From the NCBI GenBank assembly GCA_945901405.1, contig CAMDLH010000035.1, positions 1 through 41,643 on the forward strand: 41,643 nucleotides of DNA, in the 5' to 3' direction. How positions within the stretch are numbered: position 1 is the stretch's first letter; each line of letters starts with the position of its first letter. Below the pieces are notes generated by a model. It had not been told where the DNA came from. It did no database searches and was given only the letters and a program-made list of their open reading frames with translations. Position numbers and translations under genes: made by a program. This stretch comes from Bordetella parapertussis. GTDB taxonomy: Bacteria > Pseudomonadota > Gammaproteobacteria > Burkholderiales > SG8-41. Shown piece by piece: positions 24,601 to 33,397 of this stretch.

Positions 24601-25574
24601 GTCACGCAAGTCAGCAAATCGTCAACACGGCATGTTTCCTGGTAAGTTTGCTGATCGGAACCAGCACCGCCAGCGCACAGAATTTCCCATCGCGGCCGAT
24701 CCGCATGGTCACCGCAGAAGCGGGTGGCGGCTCCGACATCGTGTCGCGTGTCATCGCGCAGGCCCTTTCGGGCACGCTTGGCCAGCAGGTGGTAGTGGAT
24801 AATCGCGGCGCGGCGGGCGGGGCTATCGCGGCGGAAATCGTCGCGCGCTCGCAACCCGACGGTTACACGCTGCTGCATTACGGCAGCAACATCTGGCTGC
24901 TGCCGTTCCTGCGAAAAAACCTGCCATATGATCCGGTGCGCGATTTCGCGCCGGTGACGCTGACCACGCGCGCGCCCAACATGATCGTCGTGCATCCGTC
25001 GCTGGCGGTAAAAACCGTGGTCGAATTAATTGCCATGGCCAAAGCCAAACCGGGCAGCCTCGGTTACGCCTCCGGCGGCACGGGCTCCACGCCACACCTC
25101 GCGGCGGAGTTATTCAAGGCGATGGCGGGGGTCGATATCGTGCGCATCCCGTACAAAGGCGGCGGCCCCGCGCTTAACGATCTGCTCGGCGGGCAGGTGC
25201 CGCTGATGTTCCCCGTCGCGGCGGCGGCATTGCCGCACGTGAAGTCTGGCCGCTTGCGTGCGCTGGCGGTGACCAGCGCGCAGCCCACCGAACTCACGCC
25301 AGGCTTGCCCACGGTTGCCGCGTCGGGCCTGCCTGGCTACGAATCGGTATCGATTCAAGGCCTGTTCGCGCCCGCAGGAACTCCGGCGGTGTTAATCAAC
25401 CGCCTCAATCGCGAATTCGTGCGCGTGGTTCAGTCCGCAAGCGTGAAAGATCGATTTTTCAGCATGGGCATCGAAAGCGTTGGCGCGACGCCGGAAGCAT
25501 TCGGCGCGACTATGAAATCAGAAATGGCGAGGCTGGGCAAGGTGATCCGCGATGCGGGTATACGCGATGAATAG
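24597..25574 (+). CDS. Bug/TctC-family solute-binding receptor, overlapping the AbiEii toxin gene
   Basis: Receptor of 325 residues starting at a GTG inside the toxin's CCGTGA ending. The signal SHASQQIVNTACFLVSLLIGTSTASA has a weakly charged n-region and precedes QNFPSRPIRMVTAEAGGGSD. Blocks seen: DNRGAAGGAIAAEIVAR, QPDGYTLLHYGS, RIPYKGGGPALNDLLGGQV, EMARLGKVIRDAGIRDE. The overlap suggests translational coupling to the AbiE operon, or that the AbiE pair landed directly upstream and replaced the native leader. The next receptor starts 10 bases after its stop. Confidence 0.88.
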   Translation: MSHASQQIVNTACFLVSLLIGTSTASAQNFPSRPIRMVTAEAGGGSDIVSRVIAQALSGTLGQQVVVDNRGAAGGAIAAEIVARSQPDGYTLLHYGSNIWLLPFLRKNLPYDPVRDFAPVTLTTRAPNMIVVHPSLAVKTVVELIAMAKAKPGSLGYASGGTGSTPHLAAELFKAMAGVDIVRIPYKGGGPALNDLLGGQVPLMFPVAAAALPHVKSGRLRALAVTSAQPTELTPGLPTVAASGLPGYESVSIQGLFAPAGTPAVLINRLNREFVRVVQSASVKDRFFSMGIESVGATPEAFGATMKSEMARLGKVIRDAGIRDE

Positions 25575-25584
25575 AGGTCAATGC

Positions 25585-26583
25585 ATGGCAATGAAAAATA
25601 CACGATTACAAGCCGCGCGCCGCGGCCGTTTCGGGCTCGTAGCGCTCCTGGCCTTGGGCGCGGCATCCGCCCAGGCGCAGTCGCCAGCGTATCCAAACAA
25701 GCCGGTGAAGGTAATCGTGGCACTGGCCGCGGGTTCCGGCGCGGATATCGTGACACGCATTTTTACCGCGAGGCTCGGCGAAATATTCAGTCAGCAATTC
25801 GTCGTTGAAAATCGCGGCGGCGCGGGCGGCAATATCGGCGTTGAGGCCGGGGCGCGTTCGGCGCCCGATGGTTACACGCTGCTCTCCATCGCTGCGGGGC
25901 AGGTGATCAATACCGCGTTGTATCCGAAGCTCAATTACAACCTTGAGAAAGATTTCGAGACAGTCGGTCTGGTGGCCTCGGCGCCGCTGATTCTTGCGGT
26001 GCATCCGTCGTTGCCGGTCAAAAGCGTGAAGGAGCTCATCGCGTTCGCCAAGGCGCAGCCGGGCAAACTGTATTACGCATCGTCGGGCAACGGCAGTTCG
26101 CCGCATCTGGCCGCCGAGATGTTCAAGATGCACGCGGGGGTCAATATCGTGCACGTGCCGTACCGCGGTTCGCCGCAGGCGGTGACCGATCTCATCGCGG
26201 GCGAGACCAGCATGGTTTTTCTCGCGCCTTCATCGGTGTTGCCGCATGTGCAAAGCAAACGTCTGCGCGCATTGGGCGTGGCCAGCGCGAAACGCAGCGT
26301 GACGGCCCCAGGGTTGCCGACGATGGCCGAAGCCGGCTTGCCCGGTTTTGAGGCGGGCACGTGGACGGCGATGCTCGCGCCCGCGGGCACTTCGGCGGAA
26401 ATAGTTGCGCGGGTGAATCGCGAGTTGACGGCTATCGCGCGTCTGCCCGCGGTGCGCGAGCGGCTTGCCGCGCAGGGCTTTGATGCGCAGACCAATACGC
26501 CCGCGGAGTTTTCTGTTTATCTGCGCGCCGAAATCGCGAAGTGGGCGAAGGTCGTCAAGGCAATTGGCGTGCGTCTGGATTGA
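25585..26583 (+). CDS. Bug/TctC-family solute-binding receptor
   Basis: Receptor of 332 residues. The ATG at 25585 sits six bases after GAGGT; ATGs at 25567 and 25591 are also in frame. The signal has a strongly basic n-region (MAMKNTRLQAARRGRF, then GLVALLALGAASAQA); its Arg-Arg lacks the full Tat consensus. Blocks seen: IVALAAGSGADIVTRIF, ENRGGAGGNIGVEAGAR, APDGYTLLSI, HVPYRGSPQAVTDLIAGET, EIAKWAKVVKAIGVRLD. Tandem with the previous receptor, so two receptors are probably read from one message. It converges on the MmgE/PrpD genes. Confidence 0.92.
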   Translation: MAMKNTRLQAARRGRFGLVALLALGAASAQAQSPAYPNKPVKVIVALAAGSGADIVTRIFTARLGEIFSQQFVVENRGGAGGNIGVEAGARSAPDGYTLLSIAAGQVINTALYPKLNYNLEKDFETVGLVASAPLILAVHPSLPVKSVKELIAFAKAQPGKLYYASSGNGSSPHLAAEMFKMHAGVNIVHVPYRGSPQAVTDLIAGETSMVFLAPSSVLPHVQSKRLRALGVASAKRSVTAPGLPTMAEAGLPGFEAGTWTAMLAPAGTSAEIVARVNRELTAIARLPAVRERLAAQGFDAQTNTPAEFSVYLRAEIAKWAKVVKAIGVRLD

Positions 26584-26584
26584 G

Positions 26585-27934
26585 TTACTTCACGTAGAAC
26601 TTGCGCAAGGCGCGCACATTGGGAATATTTTCGATGTTCCACAGCGCGCCCATGAGCGCCAGCGCGCGCGGCTTGCCGAGCACGGGTGCGAGCAAATCGA
26701 GTGATTTTTTCTGGATGTCCTGCAGGTTGACCGGGTTTTCGGCCGTGCCCTTGGCGGCCATGGTCTGGTGCTTGAGCACGCGGCCATCCTTCAGAGTGAT
26801 TTCCATCACACAGCGCCAGCGGCGCAACGAGTCGGTCAACGAAGCATCCCCTACGGTTTGAATTCGGCGGCGCATGGCGATCACCTTCGCGTCCTTGATC
26901 CTGCCATGGTCGTGCGTGGATGCAAAATTAACAGTGCCGTCCACCAGCATCAGCGCCAGCAGATGCTGCACCGAGATGTCCGGCGAATCACGGTCGTTGA
27001 CCATGCGCAGTTCCTTGTCGGGCATGCGCGCGACCAGCTTCACCACGTCCGCCGCGCGCAGATGATGCCCGTCGATCAAATCCTGCAACACATGCAGCGG
27101 CCCCTGCACCGGCCCGCCGGCTGACCAGCACTTGATGCCGCAGCGCATGATCTCGAAGTCGCGCCCAAGACCGCGCGCCAGTTCATCGGCGTTGCCCTCC
27201 GGTGAATAGGTGGCGAGAAAATTGTTCTCGCCCGCGAACACATCATCCACGCCGGAAAATCCGCTTTTCACCATGAGCGCCGCCTGCACGCCGTTGTGCG
27301 CGGGCATGCCGCCCACTGCGTAAGCTTTCTCGACGTGCAGCGGATCGCGCAGCCGCGTGTACAGCCCCGAAGATTGCTGCCCGGCATAGGTGAAGACGTG
27401 GCGCATTTGCCGCGCGTCGAGCTTCAACAGCGCCGCCGCCGCTGTCGATGCGCCGAAGAGATGGCCGAAGGTGCTCGACACCGGCACGGGGGCAAGCGCC
27501 AGTAGCGTGCGCGCGCACACGTCGTAACCCAGTACCATCGCACGCAACATTTCCTTGCCCGAGCGCTGTTCGCGTTCGGCGATGGCGAGCGCGGCAGGAA
27601 CCACGCACGTGCCCGGATGCGAGCGCGTGGGCGGATGCGTGTCGTCGGTTTCGTCGGCATGGCCGCACATGCCGTTCGCGAGCGCCGCGTAGTTGGCGGA
27701 GGTGACGATGCGCGTGCCCATGACGCCGGCTTCCTGCTTCGCGGTCAACTTGCTCACATAGTTGCGCGCGCGCACGCCCGGTATCAAGCGGCTGCCGGAA
27801 ATCATCGCGGCGAAGGTGTCGATCAGATGCAGCTTCGCACGTTGCGCTACTTCGGGCGGCAGCGGCTTTTTGAGCGCGCCAGCGGCGTAGTTGCTCAGTT
27901 GCAGCGTGGGCTTGGAGATTTTTGCATCAGTCAT
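26585..27934 (-). CDS. MmgE/PrpD-family protein (first of two)
   Basis: Protein of 449 residues in the 2-methylcitrate dehydratase/cis-aconitate decarboxylase fold family. Members dehydrate, decarboxylate or isomerise tricarboxylic and related acids. Visible family blocks: HLIDTFAAMISGSRL, GHADETDDTHPPTRSHPG (the conserved HADDxDD-like region), VLGYDVCARTLLAL, AHNGVQAALMVKSGFSG, and CSAGG-like KCWSAGGPVQGPLH. Its start overlaps the end of the second MmgE/PrpD gene by eight bases, so the pair is coupled. The substrate cannot be named. The neighbouring receptors and the fold fit uptake and use of a branched carboxylic acid. Confidence 0.9.
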   Translation of the reverse strand: MTDAKISKPTLQLSNYAAGALKKPLPPEVAQRAKLHLIDTFAAMISGSRLIPGVRARNYVSKLTAKQEAGVMGTRIVTSANYAALANGMCGHADETDDTHPPTRSHPGTCVVPAALAIAEREQRSGKEMLRAMVLGYDVCARTLLALAPVPVSSTFGHLFGASTAAAALLKLDARQMRHVFTYAGQQSSGLYTRLRDPLHVEKAYAVGGMPAHNGVQAALMVKSGFSGVDDVFAGENNFLATYSPEGNADELARGLGRDFEIMRCGIKCWSAGGPVQGPLHVLQDLIDGHHLRAADVVKLVARMPDKELRMVNDRDSPDISVQHLLALMLVDGTVNFASTHDHGRIKDAKVIAMRRRIQTVGDASLTDSLRRWRCVMEITLKDGRVLKHQTMAAKGTAENPVNLQDIQKKSLDLLAPVLGKPRALALMGALWNIENIPNVRALRKFYVK

Positions 27935-29315
27935 TTGGCTTGGCCAGCAGTAGTGACAGGGTTTTCGCGCTTGCGGCCTTCTCGATATTCAAGATCGCCT
28001 CGCGAATCTCCTCCGCGCGCGCGGCGGGCATCATGGATTGGGCGTTGTTCATGAATTTCTCGATGATCTCCTCTCCGGTCGCAGGCTCGTCGGGCAGTAT
28101 CGATTCGCGTTGCGAAAACTCGCGTCCGTCGTTCAGGCGCACGATCACTTCGCCGGTTCTCGATTTGGGGAAGCCGGAGTTTGGATCGATGCTGTAGCTG
28201 AATTTACGCGCCAGCGCGATCAGCTTGGGGTCGGTGTAGGCGGGTTCCTCGATTTCTTCAAGTCCGAATCTGCCACGTTCGAGGCAACAAGCGATGCCGT
28301 AAGGCAGGCTGAATTGCGCGGCATACGAGCTTTGCGGCGCGAAGCGGCCTTCGAGCGGCTCGCAAATCAGAGGCACCGCGATTTCGGCGATCCGCGCATG
28401 GATGGATTGAATATCCTCCGCGCGCAGCTTGTGCGCGCGCGCGAGTTTTTTGGCCGCGCTCATGAACGCATGCGAATGGTGGCCCGCCGGGTAGAGTTTG
28501 ATCGAGGCCCTGGGGAATTCCCATTTCTGGCCCAGATCAACGGTCACCAGCGCCGGGTCGCCGGCATCCCCGGCATCAATATGCGCGCCCTGAAAGCAGC
28601 GAAACAAACCAAACTTGCCTTCGTAAGATGCGGTGGGCGCGGTGAAGCCTTCGCGTGCAAGTGATGCGGCGGTGATCGCCGCTGCCGCCGCCAGCCCCGG
28701 GTGCAGGCGCTTGGTCCATGAGCCTTCCTGCAGCGGCTGCATGGTGCCCGATGTCGCGCTTAGCGCGATGCCCTGCGCGGTGACGAGTTGCGCATCGGTT
28801 AATTTCATCAGCCGGCCCGCGATCAGCGCGGCGGCGAATGTGCCCAGCACGCTGGTGGCGTGAAAGCCCGCGCGCGCAAAACCGCCCTTGCCCGCCGCGC
28901 CCAGTCGCGCGCCCGCTTCGAGGCCGAGCGTGCAAGCCGTCAGCACGTCGCGCCCGCTGGCGCCCATGAATGCACCCACGCCCAAGGCCGCCGGCACGCA
29001 GCTTGCGGTGAGATGCACCGAGCCGGGCAGGTACGTGTCGTCGTAATCCAGCCCGTGCACCAGCGTGCCATTGACCAGCGCGGCGTCACGCAGCGACAGC
29101 GTTTCACGCATGCCGATGACCGCGGCTTCACCACTGGACAGCGTGCGCATCGCGCGCACCGCGGTCGCGGCGAAATCATGCACCGATGAGGCGAGCGCGA
29201 TGCCGATCGCGTCCAGCATCAGCAGCTTCGAGCGCTGCGTGATGTGTTGAGGGATTTCATCGCCGCTATTAAAAAATGCGGCGAGCGCTTCGGATATAGA
29301 TGTTGTTTTTTCCAC
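27927..29315 (-). CDS. MmgE/PrpD-family protein (second of two)
   Basis: Protein of 462 residues with the same fold as its downstream neighbour but low identity to it. Blocks: LLMLDAIGIALASSVHDFAA, GTLVHGLDYDDTYLPGSVH (the conserved HGxDxDD region), ACTLGLEAGARLG, GFHATSVLGTFAAALIAGRL, PAGHHSHAFM and ILPDEPATGEEIIEKF near the end. It is first in the coupled pair and lies 51 bases after the receptor at 29367. A receptor-MmgE/PrpD-MmgE/PrpD operon is likely. The two proteins may act in sequence or form a heteromer. Confidence 0.9.
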   Translation of the reverse strand: MEKTTSISEALAAFFNSGDEIPQHITQRSKLLMLDAIGIALASSVHDFAATAVRAMRTLSSGEAAVIGMRETLSLRDAALVNGTLVHGLDYDDTYLPGSVHLTASCVPAALGVGAFMGASGRDVLTACTLGLEAGARLGAAGKGGFARAGFHATSVLGTFAAALIAGRLMKLTDAQLVTAQGIALSATSGTMQPLQEGSWTKRLHPGLAAAAAITAASLAREGFTAPTASYEGKFGLFRCFQGAHIDAGDAGDPALVTVDLGQKWEFPRASIKLYPAGHHSHAFMSAAKKLARAHKLRAEDIQSIHARIAEIAVPLICEPLEGRFAPQSSYAAQFSLPYGIACCLERGRFGLEEIEEPAYTDPKLIALARKFSYSIDPNSGFPKSRTGEVIVRLNDGREFSQRESILPDEPATGEEIIEKFMNNAQSMMPAARAEEIREAILNIEKAASAKTLSLLLAKPND

Positions 29316-29366
29316 TGTGTTTTCCCTTGGCGCCCACGGTAAACGCGGGCGCTGGTTACGTCACGG

Positions 29367-30362
29367 CTACTTGGCCATGCCGAGGTCCGTCAAAATTTCG
29401 CGCATCTCCGCGTATTCGCGGTCGAGATGTTTACGCGCTTCAGTGGTGCTGATGTATTCGTCCACCCACTGTTCCTGTGCAACCATTTTTCGCCACTCGG
29501 GCGAGGCGACCGTTTTGCGCAGCAAGCCGTCCCAATAGGCGGTTTGCGCCGGGGTGAGGCCGGGCGGCGCCATGATGAAGCGTGAATTGGACACCACGGC
29601 ATCGATGCCTTGTTCCTTCCAGGTGGGGATCTGCGCGTATTCGCCTTCCAGCCGTTTCGGCGCGGTGACGGCGAGGAAGCGAATCTTGCCCGCGCGCCAG
29701 TGCGGCGAGGCGACTGACAGCCCGCCCGTCACATAATCAAGGTGCCCGCCCAGCAGGTTGGAGACCGATTCGCCCGCCGATGGAAACACCACCACGCGCA
29801 GCCGCTTGATGTCCACGCCCGCGCGCTTGAACGGCAGCGCGATGGCAATGTGGCTGTTATTGCCCGGCGTGGTGCCGATCGCCACCGCCAGGCTGTCGGG
29901 CGCGGATTTGAGCCGCGCGACGAGGTCGTTCGCCGTTTTGAAGCCCGCATCGTTGCGCACCGAAAGCACGTTGTACTCGGTGTATAGTTGCCCCAGTATG
30001 GTGAAGTCAGTGTAATTTAGTTTGTTGCGTCCGGAAATGTGATTGGCAAGCAGCGGCCCCGATACCAGCAGCAAGCGATGCGGTTCGTTCGCGGCCTGAT
30101 GCACGTAGGTGTAACCCACCGACTGCCCGCCGCCGGAGCGGTTGATGATGTTCACCGGCACATCGACGAGCTTGGCGTCCTGCCATATCTTCTGCACCAG
30201 ACGCGCGGGGCGGTCCAGCGATCCGCCCGCCGGCGCCGGCACCACGAACTCGATGGGTTTGCTTGGCTTCCACTCCGCCGCTGTTGATGGAGCCGCGTGA
30301 ACCATGCATAGCGCCGCCAGGCTCGGGATTACGAATGCATGGCGTATGAATCTGGATTTCAT
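29367..30362 (-). CDS. Divergent Bug/TctC-family solute-binding receptor
   Basis: Receptor of 331 residues. The ATG at 30362 follows GAGGAGA; the signal MKSRFIRHAFVIPSLAALCM...APSTA precedes AEWKPSKPIEFVVPAPAGGSLD. It belongs to a different branch from the others: NIINRSGGGQSVGYTYVHQ replaces the DNRPGAGG block, PHRLLLVSGPL replaces PDGYTLL, and no HVPYKG segment is present. The C-terminus (LDREYAEMREILTDLGMAK) resembles the branch often placed beside TctA/TctB genes. It heads the MmgE/PrpD operon and is the natural receptor for that pathway's substrate. Confidence 0.9.
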   Translation of the reverse strand: MKSRFIRHAFVIPSLAALCMVHAAPSTAAEWKPSKPIEFVVPAPAGGSLDRPARLVQKIWQDAKLVDVPVNIINRSGGGQSVGYTYVHQAANEPHRLLLVSGPLLANHISGRNKLNYTDFTILGQLYTEYNVLSVRNDAGFKTANDLVARLKSAPDSLAVAIGTTPGNNSHIAIALPFKRAGVDIKRLRVVVFPSAGESVSNLLGGHLDYVTGGLSVASPHWRAGKIRFLAVTAPKRLEGEYAQIPTWKEQGIDAVVSNSRFIMAPPGLTPAQTAYWDGLLRKTVASPEWRKMVAQEQWVDEYISTTEARKHLDREYAEMREILTDLGMAK

Positions 30363-30443
30363 GACAATCTCCTCGACATTGTTATGTTCATGCGGTGAAC
30401 CCAAATAGTGCGCCCGGCGGTGTTGTCCGGCAAGCATGCGGGT

Positions 30444-31130
30444 CTAGCGATCCCCCGGCAACTTGCGCAGACGTTCCATCTCGGCGGCCAGGCGCTTGGC
30501 GGCTTCGAGCGCGCGGGTGCGTGCGGCTCGGGTCAATTTTTCGTCGGGCAGCTTCACGGCATCGACGAACGGCATCACTCGCACTCGATCTTCCGGGTAA
30601 CCTTCGAGCAGCCGCGCCAGCGCTTCGGCGGCGATGCGATACTGAAAATACTCCTTCTCCAGCAGCTCCTTGCGGCGCAGCGCTTCGGTGGTCCAGCCCA
30701 GCCCTTGCGAGTAGCGGCCGCCCATGTGTTCCCATAGCTCGCGCAGGCCTATGGTCGTGTAGTGGCCGTGGCGCCGCGTGGCGGCGTGCTGGCGCAGGAT
30801 CTCGCTCACCGTGAGCAGGTAATGGTCGGCGGCATCCACCAGCGGTCTTTGCGGCGCGCCATCGCGGTCTCGCAGCGCGGCACGGTTTTTTGCGACGGCT
30901 TCGGTGCGCGCTTCGAGCGATTTGATGGTTTCTTCCTCGTCAGCGGTTGCCGCGCCGGGTTCAACACCCAGCGCGGCGCGCAGTTGCGTGCCGGCATCGA
31001 TGATCCACGCGGTAACGGTGTCGCGCAGCACGCGCTTCTGGTGCTCGCGATACAGCCAGTATCCGGCGATGGCGGCGAGCAGCGTCGCGGCAATTGCCAC
31101 GGCAATGATTTTTTGTTTGCGCGATGGCAT
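30444..31130 (-). CDS. Membrane-anchored protein of unknown function
   Basis: About 228 residues, not recognised. The start MPSRKQKIIAVAIAATLLAAIAGYWLY shows a basic n-region and one transmembrane segment without an obvious cleavage site, so it is probably an inner-membrane anchor with a periplasmic body. The rest is strongly helical and charged (ATADEEETIKSLEARTEAVAKN; LRRKELLEKEYFQYRIAAEA; the C-terminal LTRAARTRALEAAKRLAAEM), consistent with helical bundles or coiled coil. An alternative ATG at 31163 has a better ribosome site (GGAAG) and adds 11 residues. It is divergent from the bicupin gene. No role can be assigned. Confidence 0.65.
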   Translation of the reverse strand: MPSRKQKIIAVAIAATLLAAIAGYWLYREHQKRVLRDTVTAWIIDAGTQLRAALGVEPGAATADEEETIKSLEARTEAVAKNRAALRDRDGAPQRPLVDAADHYLLTVSEILRQHAATRRHGHYTTIGLRELWEHMGGRYSQGLGWTTEALRRKELLEKEYFQYRIAAEALARLLEGYPEDRVRVMPFVDAVKLPDEKLTRAARTRALEAAKRLAAEMERLRKLPGDR

Positions 31131-31200
31131 GATGGCAAGATTGTAGACGAGAAAGCGTGCCATTGAACTTCCATGAGCTTTTGTGCGCTTTTGTGTTTCC

Positions 31201-32229
31201 GTGACTTCAACTACCATTGCGGCATTGAACCTCGAGAACCAGCAGCCCGTGTCAGCCATCCCCAAACTCAGCCCTGATCTGGCGCGCTTTTCGCGCGAGA
31301 TCGGCGGCCACAACCTTGCGCCGCTGTGGGAGCGCACGATGCGCATGCAGCCGGGTTCGTTTTGCGTGCCCGCGTTGTGGCGCCACAGTGACACGAGGCC
31401 GCTGCTCGCGCGCGCGGCGGAATTGATCAGCAAGCGTGACGCCGAGCGGCGCGTGCTGGTGCTGGAAAACCCCGCGCTGCGCGGCTCGTATCAAATCACG
31501 CAGTCGTTGTTCGCCGGCTTGCAGATTATTTTGCCCGGCGAAATCGCGCCGTCACACCGCCACACACCCAATGCGCTGCGCTTCATCATCGAAGGCGAAG
31601 GCGCGTACACCGCGGTGGATGGCGAACGCACGCCGATGTCGCCGGGGGATTTTGTGGTGACGCCGAATTGGTCGTGGCACGATCACGGCAATCTGGGGGA
31701 TGATCCGGTGGTGTGGCTTGATGGGTTGGACACGCCGTTCGCGCAATTTTTCGGCGCGATGTTTCGCGAGAATCATCCGCAGGAGAGCCAACCCATTACG
31801 CGCGCTCCAGATGATGCGCAATCGCCGCCGCTGCGCTTCCCCTATGCGCGCACGCGCGAGGCGTTGATGCGGCTTGCACAAAACTCAGCGCCGCATGAGG
31901 CGCATGGATACAAGTTGCGTTACACCAACCCGGCGACGGGCGGCAATGTGTTCCCGACCATCGCGGCATTCATGCAGTGGCTGCCGAAAGATTTCGACGG
32001 ACGTGGTTATCGCGCAACCGATGGCGCGGTGTATTGTGTGGTCGAGGGCCGTGGCGCGGTTTATTTTGGCGATGAGCGCCACGCGTTTGAGCACCACGAT
32101 TGCTTCGTGATTCCGCCGTGGCAGGCGCATCGTTTCACCGCGCACGTGGATTGGGATTGTGTATTGTTCAGTTTCTCGGATCGCGCGGCGCAGGAGGCAT
32201 TGGGTTTCTGGCGCGAATCGATGATTTAA
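31201..32229 (+). CDS. Gentisate/salicylate 1,2-dioxygenase-like bicupin
   Basis: Fe(II) ring-cleaving dioxygenase of the bicupin class, about 342 residues. The N-terminal cupin has the metal motif SHRHTPNALRFIIEGEGAYT followed by MSPGDFVVTPNWSWHDHGN. The C-terminal cupin has VYCVVEGRGAVYFGD, then HDCFVIPPWQAHRFTAH. These match gentisate and salicylate/1-hydroxy-2-naphthoate dioxygenases, which open the ring between the carboxyl- and hydroxyl-bearing carbons. GTG at 31183, 31201 or 31249 could be the start; none has a strong ribosome site, so the N-terminus is uncertain. With the Rieske pair at 34494-36488 it suggests degradation of a hydroxybenzoate. Confidence 0.85.
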   Translation: MTSTTIAALNLENQQPVSAIPKLSPDLARFSREIGGHNLAPLWERTMRMQPGSFCVPALWRHSDTRPLLARAAELISKRDAERRVLVLENPALRGSYQITQSLFAGLQIILPGEIAPSHRHTPNALRFIIEGEGAYTAVDGERTPMSPGDFVVTPNWSWHDHGNLGDDPVVWLDGLDTPFAQFFGAMFRENHPQESQPITRAPDDAQSPPLRFPYARTREALMRLAQNSAPHEAHGYKLRYTNPATGGNVFPTIAAFMQWLPKDFDGRGYRATDGAVYCVVEGRGAVYFGDERHAFEHHDCFVIPPWQAHRFTAHVDWDCVLFSFSDRAAQEALGFWRESMI

Positions 32230-32259
32230 AATTTATCCTTTAAAAACAATAGGTTACGT

Positions 32260-33345
32260 ATGATCATCAATAACGATTGCTGCAAACTGGATATCTTCCC
32301 GCACATTTTTCCGAAAACTTTTTTCGAGCGCATGAAGGCGATCGCCGAGACCAACCCGGCGCTGGCCGCGACCATCCGCCGCTGGCTGCACATTCCCGTG
32401 TTGTGGGATCTCGACGCGCGCATACGCATGATGGGCAAGTTCAATAACTACAAGCAGATACTCACGCTCTCCCTCCCCGCGATTGAATTTCTTGCGGGGC
32501 CGGATGACTCGCCCGCGCTGGCACGCATCGCCAACGACGGCATGGCGGAGATCGTGCGCGAGCGGCCGGATTTGTTCCCCGCGTTCGTGGCGTCGCTACC
32601 GATGAACAACGTCAAGGCCTCGCTCGACGAAATGGATTACGCCATTCGCAAACTGGGTGCGAAAGGCATACAGGTGTTCACCAACGTCAACGGCCGCCCG
32701 CTCGACGAGCCGGAGTTTTATCCGATCTTCGAGCGCTGCGTGAAAAAATACGACCTGCCGATCTGGCTGCACCCGGCGCGCACCGCGAAATTCGCCGACT
32801 ACCCAAGCGAGGAAAAATCGCTGTATGAAATCTGGTGGCTGTTCGGCTGGCCGTATGAGACCAGCGCGTGCATGGCGCGCATCGTGTTCAGCGGCATGCT
32901 CGACCGCCTGCCCAACATGAAAATCATCACCCATCACCTGGGTGCGATGGCACCGTACTTCGACGAGCGCATACGCCTGGGGATGGCGCAGATGGGCGCG
33001 CGCACGGTGGATGCCGACTACGGCAAGCTGTTGCGTAGCCTGTCGAAACCGCCGCTGGAGCTATTCAAGATGTTCTACGGCGACACCGCGATCAACGGCT
33101 CGGCGCCGGCGATCCGCTGCGGACTGGATTTCTTCGGCGCGGACCATGTGCTGTTCGGCACCGACTGCCCGTTTGATCCCGAAGGCGGGCCAATGTTTAT
33201 TCGCAACGGTATCAAGGCGATTGATTCGCTGAAGCTGTCCACCGCCACGCGCAACAAAGTTTATTTCGGTAATGCGATGAAGATGTTGCGGCTGGAACCC
33301 GAAGTCAAGAAGGTCGCGGTGAAGAAAAAAACGGCAAAGAAGTGA
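32260..33345 (+). CDS. Amidohydrolase-family protein (ACMSD/resorcylate decarboxylase-like)
   Basis: TIM-barrel protein of 361 residues. Blocks: LPIWLHPARTAKFADYP, MKIITHHLGAMAPYFDERI and HVLFGTDCPFDPEGGPMFI (catalytic Asp region). The family includes aromatic acid decarboxylases. The N-terminal metal motif, usually HxH, reads DIFPHIFP, so only one His is present. The C-terminus carries a basic tail (VKKVAVKKKTAKK) unusual for the family. It follows the bicupin by 30 bases and precedes a receptor, so the three are probably one transcript. It may hydrolyse or decarboxylate an aromatic-acid intermediate. Confidence 0.85.
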   Translation: MIINNDCCKLDIFPHIFPKTFFERMKAIAETNPALAATIRRWLHIPVLWDLDARIRMMGKFNNYKQILTLSLPAIEFLAGPDDSPALARIANDGMAEIVRERPDLFPAFVASLPMNNVKASLDEMDYAIRKLGAKGIQVFTNVNGRPLDEPEFYPIFERCVKKYDLPIWLHPARTAKFADYPSEEKSLYEIWWLFGWPYETSACMARIVFSGMLDRLPNMKIITHHLGAMAPYFDERIRLGMAQMGARTVDADYGKLLRSLSKPPLELFKMFYGDTAINGSAPAIRCGLDFFGADHVLFGTDCPFDPEGGPMFIRNGIKAIDSLKLSTATRNKVYFGNAMKMLRLEPEVKKVAVKKKTAKK

Positions 33346-33397
33346 GTCGGGAGTCATTCCGCCATTGGTGATGCAACGATTTACACGGAGCAATCGT

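Noticed and set aside
25552-25584. Earlier start for the receptor at 25585
   Set aside because: It would overlap the preceding gene by 23 bases and add residues before a good basic signal n-region; the GAGGT site favours 25585.
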